From assembly GCA_003217965.1 (NCBI GenBank), contig QHNB01000224.1:1-36844 (forward strand): DNA of 36,844 bases, written 5' to 3'. Origin of the DNA: Verrucomicrobiota bacterium. GTDB lineage: Bacteria > Verrucomicrobiota > Verrucomicrobiia > Chthoniobacterales > UBA10450. Of the stretch, positions 8,809 to 17,405 are shown piece after piece; position 1 is the first letter of the stretch, and every line of letters begins with the position of its first letter. The notes below the pieces were generated by a model that worked only from the letters and a program-made list of their open reading frames with translations, did not search any database and was not told the DNA's origin. Made by a program: the position numbers and the translations under genes.

Positions 8809-9685
8809 AAGGCCTTTCCGCGTCGGAAGTGTAGGAAGTTTGCTCTTACTCGCAATGACCTCGACCGCTTTCATAGCCGCGACACAAGCGCAGTTCACGC
8901 CCGGGATTCTGGCGAATGACAGTTATTGGGGCGACCGCAAAGCTGAGTTCGACTTTTACGAGGGCCAGCTCATGCGGGACGCTCAGCTGCGCAAGTGCGA
9001 AGTCCTGCACATTTTCTTTCGGGAACGGATCGACCCGAAAACATTCACGCGCGTCGATGATGCAACACGCGCCGATGCCGTCACAGCGATTCGAATGAAT
9101 CAAATTTGGTCGGTGCCGATCGGGATGTTTGTCGAGCAGGGGTCGATCACTGCACATTGCCGAGTCGATTCAGGCGTGCTCGCCCGCTTAACATTTGTCG
9201 GCACAGACAGTTTTGGAAACGCCGTGAAAAAGGTTGAATGGACCGGCTCGACTTTCAATTACATGAGCGACACCTACCGAGACGGCACCACCACCAGCCC
9301 AATCTCGCCGCTAGTAAACTCGTTCTTTTACGACGAACTTCCGATGCGGGTGCGGACGATCGATTGGTCAAAGCCGCCGGTGGACTTTGAAATACAACTG
9401 GCGCCGACGCTCGCGCGGTTCCGAAGCGATCACATCGAGTTCAAACCAGCGCGAATCTCATGGAAGCCAATCGACAAGACGATTGAAGTGAGCGCGCAAC
9501 ACTCAGGGGGAATCGATCGTTTCGTGCTTGACCGCGATTTTCCCTTTTTACTTCGCGAATGGCAGATGGCCGATGGTTCGAAACTCAAATTAAAACGTGG
9601 ATTGAAAGCCGATTACTGGAACTACAGCAAAGAAGGCGATCGAGAGAGGGCGTTGAAGAACCCGATGTTGCAGCATCCCGATTGA
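8801..9685 (+). CDS. Hypothetical secreted protein
   Basis: ORF 8708-9685; probable start at 8801 (MTKRPFRVGSVGSLLLLAMTSTAFIAATQAQ, signal-peptide-like) because the upstream 31 codons are repeat sequence. Confidence 0.75.
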   Translation: MTKRPFRVGSVGSLLLLAMTSTAFIAATQAQFTPGILANDSYWGDRKAEFDFYEGQLMRDAQLRKCEVLHIFFRERIDPKTFTRVDDATRADAVTAIRMNQIWSVPIGMFVEQGSITAHCRVDSGVLARLTFVGTDSFGNAVKKVEWTGSTFNYMSDTYRDGTTTSPISPLVNSFFYDELPMRVRTIDWSKPPVDFEIQLAPTLARFRSDHIEFKPARISWKPIDKTIEVSAQHSGGIDRFVLDRDFPFLLREWQMADGSKLKLKRGLKADYWNYSKEGDRERALKNPMLQHPD

Positions 9686-9712
9686 TGACACCGGCTTTGG
9701 TGAGGCTTCGCC

Positions 9713-9731
9713 GGCGATTGGGTCAATCGCC
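9713..9731. repeat. Perfect 8-bp stem / 3-nt loop hairpin downstream of the secreted-protein gene (terminator or REP-like palindrome)
   Basis: GGCGATTG-GGT-CAATCGCC, 28 nt after the stop codon at 9685; no following T-run. Confidence 0.55.
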
Positions 9732-9815
9732 CTACGGTCTTCCTCAAGCAAATCGGCCAATTAGCTATCATAACGCTGCTCGTCATGGCGCTGATAACCA
9801 ATTAAGCTTGCGATT

Positions 9816-10256
9816 ATGAGCAGGAACACGAGGAAACCTGGACGACTCACCCTTCTCGGCCACAGCGAAGCGCGAATCCCAGCCTCGCCAGCAGAAGCGC
9901 AGCTTGAAACTTTTCCGAACCCGGCCCGCCACAGGTTCTGGATCCACTTCGAAACCTCCGATTTCACGTCGCTCTGCCCTGTCACCGGCCAGGCGGATTT
10001 CGCCAAAATCGAGATTGACTACATGCCGAATAAGCTCTGTGTCGAAAGTAAGTCGCTGAAATTCTATCTCGCCTCGTTTCGTAATGAACGCGCCTTTAAC
10101 GAAGCCATCACAAACCGTATTTTGGATGATTTCGTGCGTGCTTGTGCTCCGCGGGAAGCGATCGTCACGGCGGCGTTTTCTGCACGCGGCGGGATCAGTT
10201 TGACGGTCCGCGTAGCCTTCCCCGACGCAGCGAAGTCCGGCCAAAATGGCCGATGA
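9816..10256 (+). CDS. queF: NADPH-dependent 7-cyano-7-deazaguanine reductase
   Basis: [47 protein letters not shown] matches the QueF T-fold; catalytic Cys in CPVTGQ. Confidence 0.95.
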   Translation: MSRNTRKPGRLTLLGHSEARIPASPAEAQLETFPNPARHRFWIHFETSDFTSLCPVTGQADFAKIEIDYMPNKLCVESKSLKFYLASFRNERAFNEAITNRILDDFVRACAPREAIVTAAFSARGGISLTVRVAFPDAAKSGQNGR

Positions 10257-10936
10257 AGCGCGCCGTTATTCTACTAAGTGGCGGGCTTGATTCAGCCACA
10301 ACACTCGCAATAGCAAAGCACGAGGGCTACGAGATTTTTCCTCTCTCGTTCGAATACGGGCAGCGTCATCGCGTCGAGATCGATTCGGCCAAGCAAATCG
10401 TGCAAAGCCTTGGCGTGCGTGAGCATCGGATCGTGAAAATCGATTTGCGCGTCTTTGGCGGGTCGGCCTTAACTGATACGATTGAAGTTCCAAAACGTCG
10501 CAGTGATAGCGAGATCGCCGGCCAAATCCCAGTTACTTACGTGCCGGCACGAAACACAATTTTTCTTAGCTATGCGTTGGCCTGGGCTGAGACGATCGAA
10601 GCCCGCGACATTTTTATTGGCGTTAACGCGCGGGACTACAGTGGATATCCCGATTGTCGCCCCGAATTTATCAAACAATTCGAGCGGCTTGCGAATGTCG
10701 GCACGAAGGCCGGCATTTCGGGTGAGCGCTTTCGCATTCATACCCCTCTAATCGCAATGAACAAACCCGAGATTATCCGAAAAGGGGAGGAGCTCGGCGT
10801 CGATTTCTCGATCACTCACAGCTGTTATGATCCGGAACCCGACGGAACAGCCTGCGGCGAATGTGATTCGTGCCGCCTGCGGCGCCGTGGTTTTCAGGAT
10901 GCCGGGATAAATGATCCCCTGCGCTACGCACATTAG
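10253..10936 (+). CDS. queC: 7-cyano-7-deazaguanine synthase
   Basis: [21 protein letters not shown] (PP-loop), [19 protein letters not shown]-terminal [25 protein letters not shown] zinc site; ATGA overlap with queF. Confidence 0.97.
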   Translation: MKRAVILLSGGLDSATTLAIAKHEGYEIFPLSFEYGQRHRVEIDSAKQIVQSLGVREHRIVKIDLRVFGGSALTDTIEVPKRRSDSEIAGQIPVTYVPARNTIFLSYALAWAETIEARDIFIGVNARDYSGYPDCRPEFIKQFERLANVGTKAGISGERFRIHTPLIAMNKPEIIRKGEELGVDFSITHSCYDPEPDGTACGECDSCRLRRRGFQDAGINDPLRYAH

Positions 10937-11006
10937 TTCGACGGAAACTCGTAAACGCTCAGGGCTCCCGAAAAAGGGGCCCGCAATTAGGAACGACGCG
11001 ATCGAG

Positions 11007-11903
11007 TTAGTCGCGTAAGCCCGGGATATGACCATAACCAATAAAGGTCGGCCCCGGCTTGCCGCTCTCCCCAGTATTGCGGCGCTCAACTTTAAAATCG
11101 AACACGCTGACACCATTGCGCGATTGTCCCTGATAAATCCGTCCATCGCTCGCCCCGACCATCACTCTCGCGCCCGATTTTTTCTCTCGGCCAAGATAGA
11201 TCATGGCGTGGGTAATTGGCGGATCCCGTTCGATCGAATAGGTGCCGGTCCAAAAAAGGAGATCACCCGGCTTCAGATTTTCCATTTCAAACGAATCGTC
11301 TTTCCGACTCAACACCGGTTCAAATTTTCCGATGCGACGCAGCCAAACATATTGCTGGCTGGAATCTCGCGGCACATCTCCCACGCCGTTTTGTTTGAGC
11401 ACATAATAAACGAAGCCCGAACAATCCATCCCGCCGGCGGACGGATCAGCCGAGCCGTACTTGTAGTCCAAATTACGGGTTGTTGGTGCGCCGTTCTTCT
11501 TGTGCACCGCCTCGGGTGAAGTCGAGGGCGAATGCTCTGGTGTCGGCGTTTCAGCTACAGCAGGACTCGGCGTAGGCGTCTCTGTTGATTTTGCTGAGGC
11601 TTTCGATTTTTTCTTTTTCGACGGACTGCCACTAGGGTTCACCGCGGTCGATTCTTCGGGAACCGGAGAGGCGGACGCTTTTCGCTTCCCATGTGGTGTC
11701 GGAGAAGGTGAAGCTTTCTTGCCCGACGCGGTTGGTGATGGCGTTTCTCTTTTAGTTGTTGTCTTCTTTTTCTTCCGGGCGGGCGTCGGTGTCGGAGTGG
11801 AAAAAATCTTCTTAAGCGTATTGCCGATCGATTCCTCGGCTCGAACTGGACCCGCAATCGATAGAATCAGAGCAGTCGCAATTAACGTACGCAAAAACAT
11901 CAC
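11007..11903 (-). CDS. Secreted NlpC/P60 cell-wall hydrolase with long K/S/T/P-rich linker
   Basis: Signal peptide MMFLRTLIATALILSIAGPVRA; low-complexity STPTPTPARKKKK...; catalytic GGMDCSGFVYYVLKQ and ITHAMIYLG. Confidence 0.88.
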   Translation of the reverse strand: MMFLRTLIATALILSIAGPVRAEESIGNTLKKIFSTPTPTPARKKKKTTTKRETPSPTASGKKASPSPTPHGKRKASASPVPEESTAVNPSGSPSKKKKSKASAKSTETPTPSPAVAETPTPEHSPSTSPEAVHKKNGAPTTRNLDYKYGSADPSAGGMDCSGFVYYVLKQNGVGDVPRDSSQQYVWLRRIGKFEPVLSRKDDSFEMENLKPGDLLFWTGTYSIERDPPITHAMIYLGREKKSGARVMVGASDGRIYQGQSRNGVSVFDFKVERRNTGESGKPGPTFIGYGHIPGLRD

Positions 11904-11919
11904 GGCTGATTAGACGCAA

Positions 11920-13254
11920 TTAGCCGGCGATTTCTTGAAGGACTGCTTTATTAATCCGAATCCCGGCATCGAGATTCTCCAGCGGAAAATTCTCATTTGG
12001 CGAATGAGCCCGACAGTCGGGCAGCGCGAGTCCGAGCAAGAGTGTTTCGACGCCGAGAATCCTTCGAAAATCAGAAACGATCGGAATGCTGCCTCCTTCC
12101 CGGATAAGCACTGGATTACGATCGAAGGCGTGTTTGAGCGCGTTTTGCGCCGCTTTGCCGTACTTGGAGTGGGGATCGGTGAGATACCACGGGCCGGAAT
12201 GGCCAGCTGTCATGTCAAGGCGAACTCCCGGTTGGCAATTTTTTTGGAAATGCTCCTGCGCCAGTGCAGTAATTTTGTCCCCAGCTTGATTCGGAACGAG
12301 GCGGAAAGTCAGCTTGGCGAATGCTTCGCGACCGATCACTGTCTTGGTGCCTCGACCTTGATAACCGCCACTGAAACCGTTGACCTCCGCTGTCGGTCGC
12401 GACCAAATCCGCTCAAGAGTGGAAAAGCCTTTTTCGCCAAATAACTGCGGGACCCCAGTATCCTTGAGGATTTCTTTGTCCACATTTACCGGCACTTTTC
12501 GCCACATCTCGCGCTCCCAATTTGGGAGCGGCAAAACATCGTCATAGAATCCTGCAATGGCGATATGACCCTCGGAATCGTGCAAAGTCGCAAGCAACTG
12601 GGCGAGGGCAGTGAGCGGGTTCGCCACCGCACCACCATAAATCCCAGAGTGAAGGTCAATCTTGGGTCCACTCACTTTCAACTCCAGAGCAGCAACGCCA
12701 CGTAATCCATAGCTCATCGTGGGGACTCCACGAGCGACCATCCCGGTATCGGAAACGACGACGACATCGCACTTCAACGCGTTTTGGTTCTGCGAGAGAA
12801 AATTTCCCAGATTACCGCTTCCAATTTCCTCTTCGCCTTCGATTACAAAATGCAGATTTACCGGTAAATCGCCAGCCGCTTCGATCTGTTCCTGAGCACC
12901 GAGGATGTGCGAAAGAATTTGGCCCTTGTTATCGGTCGCGCCGCGGGCAAACACATAGCCGTTCTTCAAGACCGGCTCGAACGGGGGCGATTCCCAAAGC
13001 TCGAGAGGATCGGGTGGCTGCACATCGTAGTGACCGTAGATCAACACGGTATGACGACCGGCCTTGTGCTTGTTTTGCGCCCAGACTACCGGGTGACCGG
13101 GAGTTGGATGCAATCTCGCCGAAAGTCCCATTCTAGTCAGTTTTTCGACTAGCCAATGGGCGCACTCGGAAACCTTTTCTGAGTAATCGTTGTCGGTCGA
13201 GATGCTGGGAAAACGCAGAAATTGATAAAAATCCTCGAGATGAGTTGCGCGCAT
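11920..13254 (-). CDS. M20-family metallopeptidase / dipeptidase
   Basis: HTVLIYGHYDVQPPDPLELW, FARGATDNKGQ, FVIEGEEEIGSGNL. Start at 13254 (MRATHLEDF) preferred over ORF start 13482, whose upstream codons lie over repeat and intergenic DNA. Confidence 0.93.
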   Translation of the reverse strand: MRATHLEDFYQFLRFPSISTDNDYSEKVSECAHWLVEKLTRMGLSARLHPTPGHPVVWAQNKHKAGRHTVLIYGHYDVQPPDPLELWESPPFEPVLKNGYVFARGATDNKGQILSHILGAQEQIEAAGDLPVNLHFVIEGEEEIGSGNLGNFLSQNQNALKCDVVVVSDTGMVARGVPTMSYGLRGVAALELKVSGPKIDLHSGIYGGAVANPLTALAQLLATLHDSEGHIAIAGFYDDVLPLPNWEREMWRKVPVNVDKEILKDTGVPQLFGEKGFSTLERIWSRPTAEVNGFSGGYQGRGTKTVIGREAFAKLTFRLVPNQAGDKITALAQEHFQKNCQPGVRLDMTAGHSGPWYLTDPHSKYGKAAQNALKHAFDRNPVLIREGGSIPIVSDFRRILGVETLLLGLALPDCRAHSPNENFPLENLDAGIRINKAVLQEIAG

Positions 13255-13284
13255 GAGGCTGATGTTAGTGCGCCTATTCAGGAT

Positions 13285-13327
13285 TGTCATCCTGAGCCCG
13301 GCAGAGGCCGAGGGATTTTCGCTAGCC
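13285..13327. repeat. Copy C: half-element related to copies A and B
   Basis: tgtcatcctgagcccggcagaggccgagggattttcgctagc resembles the left arm of copies A/B; no clear right arm. Confidence 0.55.
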
Positions 13328-13388
13328 CGTCGTTTACTGAAGGTAAGCTGGAGATCGCCGTTTACGGGAGCCATCGCATTCACTTGGG

Positions 13389-15245
13389 ATGACAGCGATG
13401 CTACGCTTCTGCATGTCTCGAAAATTTGGGGGCGGCATCTTGGGGTTGATAGCTTGCTTCTATGCGACCATCGCCACCGCACAGATCGATCGCATTACCG
13501 GCAAGCCTTTTGCAACCCGATCACAGGTGCTTGGCCGGCACGGCATGGTTTGCACGAGTGTTCCGGCCGCAACGCAAGTTGGACTTGATATTTTGAAGCG
13601 CGGCGGGAGCGCCGTGGACGCCGCCATCGCCGCAAATGCCACTCTTGGACTAACGGAACCAGTCTCGAATGGCATCGGTGGCGATCTCTTCGCCATCGTT
13701 TACAGCGCAAAAGAAAACAAACTCTACGGCATCAATGGCAGCGGTCGTTCACCGCTTGGCTTGAGTTACGAGCAGATGAAAGCGGAGCTGGCGAAGCTAA
13801 AACGCGAGACGATTCCACCAACTGGAATGTTGCCGATCAGTGTGCCGGGCACAGTCGATGCATGGTTCGAGCTGCACAAAAAATTCGGCAAACTGAAACT
13901 GACCGACGATCTCGCGCCTGCCATTCATTACGCCGAAGAAGGTTTCCCGGTTACCCAGTTGATTGCCTATTATTGGGCATTCGGCCCGCGCATCTACAAA
14001 GGTTTACCCGGCGCCTTTCTCCAAACTTACACCCTCGATGGTAAGGGGCGGACACCAGCCGAAGGCGACATTTTCAAGAATCCGGCGCTAGGGAACACAC
14101 TACGATTGATTGGCGAACGCGGCCGCGACGTTTTCTATAAAGGTGAAATCGCGGAGAAAATCGATGCATTCATGCAGGCAAATGGCGGCTGGCTGCGCAA
14201 GGTCGATTTCGAGAAACATACGAGCACCTGGGTAGAACCGGTTTCGACTAATTATCGCGGTTACGATGTGTTCGAGTTGCCGCCGAACGGGCAGGGTGTT
14301 GCCACGCTGCAGATCCTCAACATTCTCGAAGGATTCGATCTGCGCGCCATGGGCCGCAATTCACCTGAGACGCTGCACACGATGATCGAAGCGAAGAAAA
14401 TCGCCTGGGCTGATCGGGCTAAATACTACGCCGACCCGGATTTTGCCAAAATTCCGCTCACCGGTTTGCTTTCGAAGAGTTACGCGGCCGAGCGCCGGAA
14501 ATTTATCGACCCGAATCATGCCGCCAAGACCGTTGCAGCAGGGAATCCGCCCTCTGATGGAGCATCCAACTCTCGACCCATGGGAATCGAGTCAGTCCGG
14601 TACGAGCAGGCCGGAAGGCAGTTTGCCGGGACAGGCGAGGACGCCCGTCTTCCGGACGGCGATACCATTTATATGTGCACGGCTGATGACGAGGGGAACA
14701 TGGTTTCACTGATCCAAAGCAATTATCGCGGCATGGGTAGCGGTATCGTGGTGCCAGGACTTGGGTTCATGTTTCAAGATCGTGGTGAACTCTTCTCGAT
14801 GCAGGCTAGTCATGCCAACGTTTACGCGCCGGGCAAGCGACCGTTCCACACCATCATTCCCGGCTTTGTGATGAAAGATGGCAAGCCGTGGGAAGCATTC
14901 GGAGTGATGGGCGGCGGCATGCAACCGCAAGGACACGTCCAAGTGCTCACCAGTCAGATTGATTTCGGCCTTGGTCTACAGGAAGCTGGGGATGCTTCCC
15001 GCTGGCAACACGAGGGCGATAGCGAACCGACTGACGAAAAGATGACAAACGGCGGGTACGTGGAAGTGGAAAGTGGAATTCCCTACGAGACGGTCCGCGA
15101 GCTGAAGAAACGCGGGCACGATGTCCGCGTCGACGTTGGGGGCTATGGCGGCTATCAAGCCATTAAGGTCGAGATGCATGATGGCCAGCGCGTCTATGCC
15201 GGGGCGAGCGAATCGCGCAAGGACGGGCAGGCTGCCGGATACTAA
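13389..15245 (+). CDS. ggt: Gamma-glutamyltransferase
   Basis: GGSAVDAAIAANATLGLTEPVSNGIGGDLFAIVY; processing-site region LPDGDTIYMCTADDEGNMVSLIQSNYRGMGSGIVVPGLGFMFQDRG. Confidence 0.95.
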   Translation: MTAMLRFCMSRKFGGGILGLIACFYATIATAQIDRITGKPFATRSQVLGRHGMVCTSVPAATQVGLDILKRGGSAVDAAIAANATLGLTEPVSNGIGGDLFAIVYSAKENKLYGINGSGRSPLGLSYEQMKAELAKLKRETIPPTGMLPISVPGTVDAWFELHKKFGKLKLTDDLAPAIHYAEEGFPVTQLIAYYWAFGPRIYKGLPGAFLQTYTLDGKGRTPAEGDIFKNPALGNTLRLIGERGRDVFYKGEIAEKIDAFMQANGGWLRKVDFEKHTSTWVEPVSTNYRGYDVFELPPNGQGVATLQILNILEGFDLRAMGRNSPETLHTMIEAKKIAWADRAKYYADPDFAKIPLTGLLSKSYAAERRKFIDPNHAAKTVAAGNPPSDGASNSRPMGIESVRYEQAGRQFAGTGEDARLPDGDTIYMCTADDEGNMVSLIQSNYRGMGSGIVVPGLGFMFQDRGELFSMQASHANVYAPGKRPFHTIIPGFVMKDGKPWEAFGVMGGGMQPQGHVQVLTSQIDFGLGLQEAGDASRWQHEGDSEPTDEKMTNGGYVEVESGIPYETVRELKKRGHDVRVDVGGYGGYQAIKVEMHDGQRVYAGASESRKDGQAAGY

Positions 15246-15290
15246 TCCAGGACCGCTGTCGTTTTCGCTAGTGCGAATGCGGGAGCCGAA

Positions 15291-15749
15291 TCAGATATGA
15301 CGTTTAAATGGCTGGATCAAACGAGCAGCTGCGGAAAGAGCCGTGTTCGTCGCGCTCTCGCTTGAAGAAGGAGGATCGGTTTTCAGGATTTCTTCCACGC
15401 AGCCTAGAAGCTGATCCCGACGGAGTGGCTTCGCGATGAATCTGTACCCTCCAATCCGGTTGGACGCCGCTTCCTCTCCAGAGACCAAGCCAGTAAAAAA
15501 AACGATAGGTGTGCCCTGCAACAACGCATCACTTTCAATTTGGTGCGCGATATCACCACCGTCGAGATCTGGCATCATGACATCTAAAAAGATCAAATCA
15601 GGGCGAAACCATCGCGCGGTGGCGAAAGCGTTACGGCTGTTGTTCTCCTCTTCGACAGAATAATTGCCACTCGTTTCCAGTAGGACTTTCACCGCCCGCG
15701 TGACGGATGGATCATCGTCAATTATGAGGATCCGCTTTGTCATGGTCAT
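15291..15749 (-). CDS. Orphan single-domain response regulator (receiver)
   Basis: RILIIDDDPSVTRAVKVLL, PDLIFLDVMMPDLDG, IVFFTG, FIAKPLRRDQL; no output domain and no kinase nearby. Confidence 0.93.
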   Translation of the reverse strand: MTMTKRILIIDDDPSVTRAVKVLLETSGNYSVEEENNSRNAFATARWFRPDLIFLDVMMPDLDGGDIAHQIESDALLQGTPIVFFTGLVSGEEAASNRIGGYRFIAKPLRRDQLLGCVEEILKTDPPSSSESATNTALSAAARLIQPFKRHI

Positions 15750-15918
15750 AGAATGGTGTCAAACAGTGTCAGACCCGAGCACACGGTGTGCCCTTCGACG
15801 GCAACTCGTTAACAGGGATCGCGATGACTGGGCTTCCCTCCCCGGACACGGCAAGAGGAAAACGAGTCATTACCGCGGTTGAGGCGCGGCTTATTCGCAC
15901 CTGTTACGATGGTCGACC

Positions 15919-17283
15919 TTGTTTCACGCCCTGAATTCACACACGATGTGCGAAATGGCTGAGGAGACGCTGTCGATCCAACAAGCCGCGCGCGTCGATC
16001 ATCAGCTCGTTCGCGGAATCGGAATTCCGGCGCTGACCGCGAACATCGTCAGCTCTACCATCGGTGCGGGCATCTTCGTGATCCCGGCTGCGGTGGCGCG
16101 CGGGCTCGGTCCCGCCGCGCCGTTCGCGTTCATGGTTTGCGCGGTAGCGATGGTGCTGTTCGTCACTTGTTTCGCGATCGCCGGCAGTCGTGTTTCCTTA
16201 ACCGGCGGACTTTACGCGTACGTCGAGGTCGCGTTTGGTCGTTACGTCGGATTTCTCGCCGGTATGCTTTATTTTCTGACTGCGCTTGGCGCGGTCGCGG
16301 GCGTTGTCAACGTGCTCGCGACTTCAATCGCGCTCGTGGTTCCGTTCCTCGGCGGACCAGTGATGCGCATCGTTGTCATGCTCGCCGTTTATGGTGTGCT
16401 CGTTTTCATCAATATTCGCGGTGTTCGCGAAGGAGCGGGCGCGGTCACGGTGATCACGGTCGCAAAACTTCTCCCGCTGCTGCTTTTCATCTGCGTCGGA
16501 ATTTTTTTCATTCACCCGCCGAATCTAGCGTTCACAGCTTGGCCCGGCAGTAAGGCGTTAGGGGACGCAGTTATTCTGTTGATCTTCGCCTTCGTCGGAA
16601 TCGAAGTCGCGCTCATCCCGAGCGGCGAAGTAAAAAATCCGGCGCGAACCGTTCCGCGTTCCGCTTATCTCGCCCTCGTCATCACCACGATCATTTACGT
16701 CCTGATCCAGCTCGTCGCGCAGGGGACGCTCGGTCTCGATCTCGCCAATCACAGAGACGCGCCACTGGCCGAAGCTGCCGCGAAATTTCTCGGTACCATC
16801 GGCCGCACTATCTTGCTCGCGGGCGCAACCATCTCCGCGTTCGGATTTGTCACCAGCGACATTCTCAGTTCGCCGCGCATGATCTTCGCGTTCGGCCGCG
16901 ACGGCGCGCTGCCGGCGTGGTTCGCGCACGTCCATCCGCGCTATCGCTCACCCGACGTCGCCATCATCACTTACGCCGTGCTCGCCTTTGCCTTGTCCAT
17001 CACCGGCACGTTCGAAAAACTGGCCGTGCTCTCCAACGTCGCCGTCCTCCTGATGTATCTGCTCTGCTGCGCGGCCTGCTGGTTTTTGGTGCAACGCGAC
17101 GTGCGCGCCAATGGCGCTCAGCCTTTCAATTTTTCGGGCATGAAAATTGTTCCGGCGCTCGCCATCGTCGCAATCATCTGGATTCTTGCGCACGCGACGG
17201 CGTGGGAATTTGCGGTGAACGGGATCGTGCTGGTTATTGCGTCAGTTCTCTACTTTCTGCGTCGGTTGACGGCGAAAAGCTGA
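15919..17283 (+). CDS. APC-superfamily amino acid permease
   Basis: About 12 hydrophobic segments; GIGIPALTANIVSSTIGAGIFVIPAAVARGLGPAAPFAF, FAFVGIEVALIPSGEVKNPARTVPRS. Confidence 0.93.
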   Translation: MFHALNSHTMCEMAEETLSIQQAARVDHQLVRGIGIPALTANIVSSTIGAGIFVIPAAVARGLGPAAPFAFMVCAVAMVLFVTCFAIAGSRVSLTGGLYAYVEVAFGRYVGFLAGMLYFLTALGAVAGVVNVLATSIALVVPFLGGPVMRIVVMLAVYGVLVFINIRGVREGAGAVTVITVAKLLPLLLFICVGIFFIHPPNLAFTAWPGSKALGDAVILLIFAFVGIEVALIPSGEVKNPARTVPRSAYLALVITTIIYVLIQLVAQGTLGLDLANHRDAPLAEAAAKFLGTIGRTILLAGATISAFGFVTSDILSSPRMIFAFGRDGALPAWFAHVHPRYRSPDVAIITYAVLAFALSITGTFEKLAVLSNVAVLLMYLLCCAACWFLVQRDVRANGAQPFNFSGMKIVPALAIVAIIWILAHATAWEFAVNGIVLVIASVLYFLRRLTAKS

Positions 17284-17405
17284 GCCTCTGCCACCAAATG
17301 TTGTGGTTGGGCACGGCTAAAGCCCGCGTCCTTGTGTAGAATCGGCTTGTCAGCCGCCGGTTGTCACCCATATTTACCAGACAAAAGCGCTCCGTCGCCC
17401 GTTGC

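Noticed and set aside
13255-13482. N-terminal extension of the M20 peptidase (ORF start 13482)
   Set aside because: The extra 76 codons translate intergenic DNA and repeat copy C; homology begins at MRATHLEDFYQFLRFPSIST.
17286-17350. Small GC-rich hairpins upstream of smc (CCAC...GTGG, GGCTtgtcAGCC)
   Set aside because: Stems of 4 bp only; may be decayed repeat but not supportable as a defined feature.
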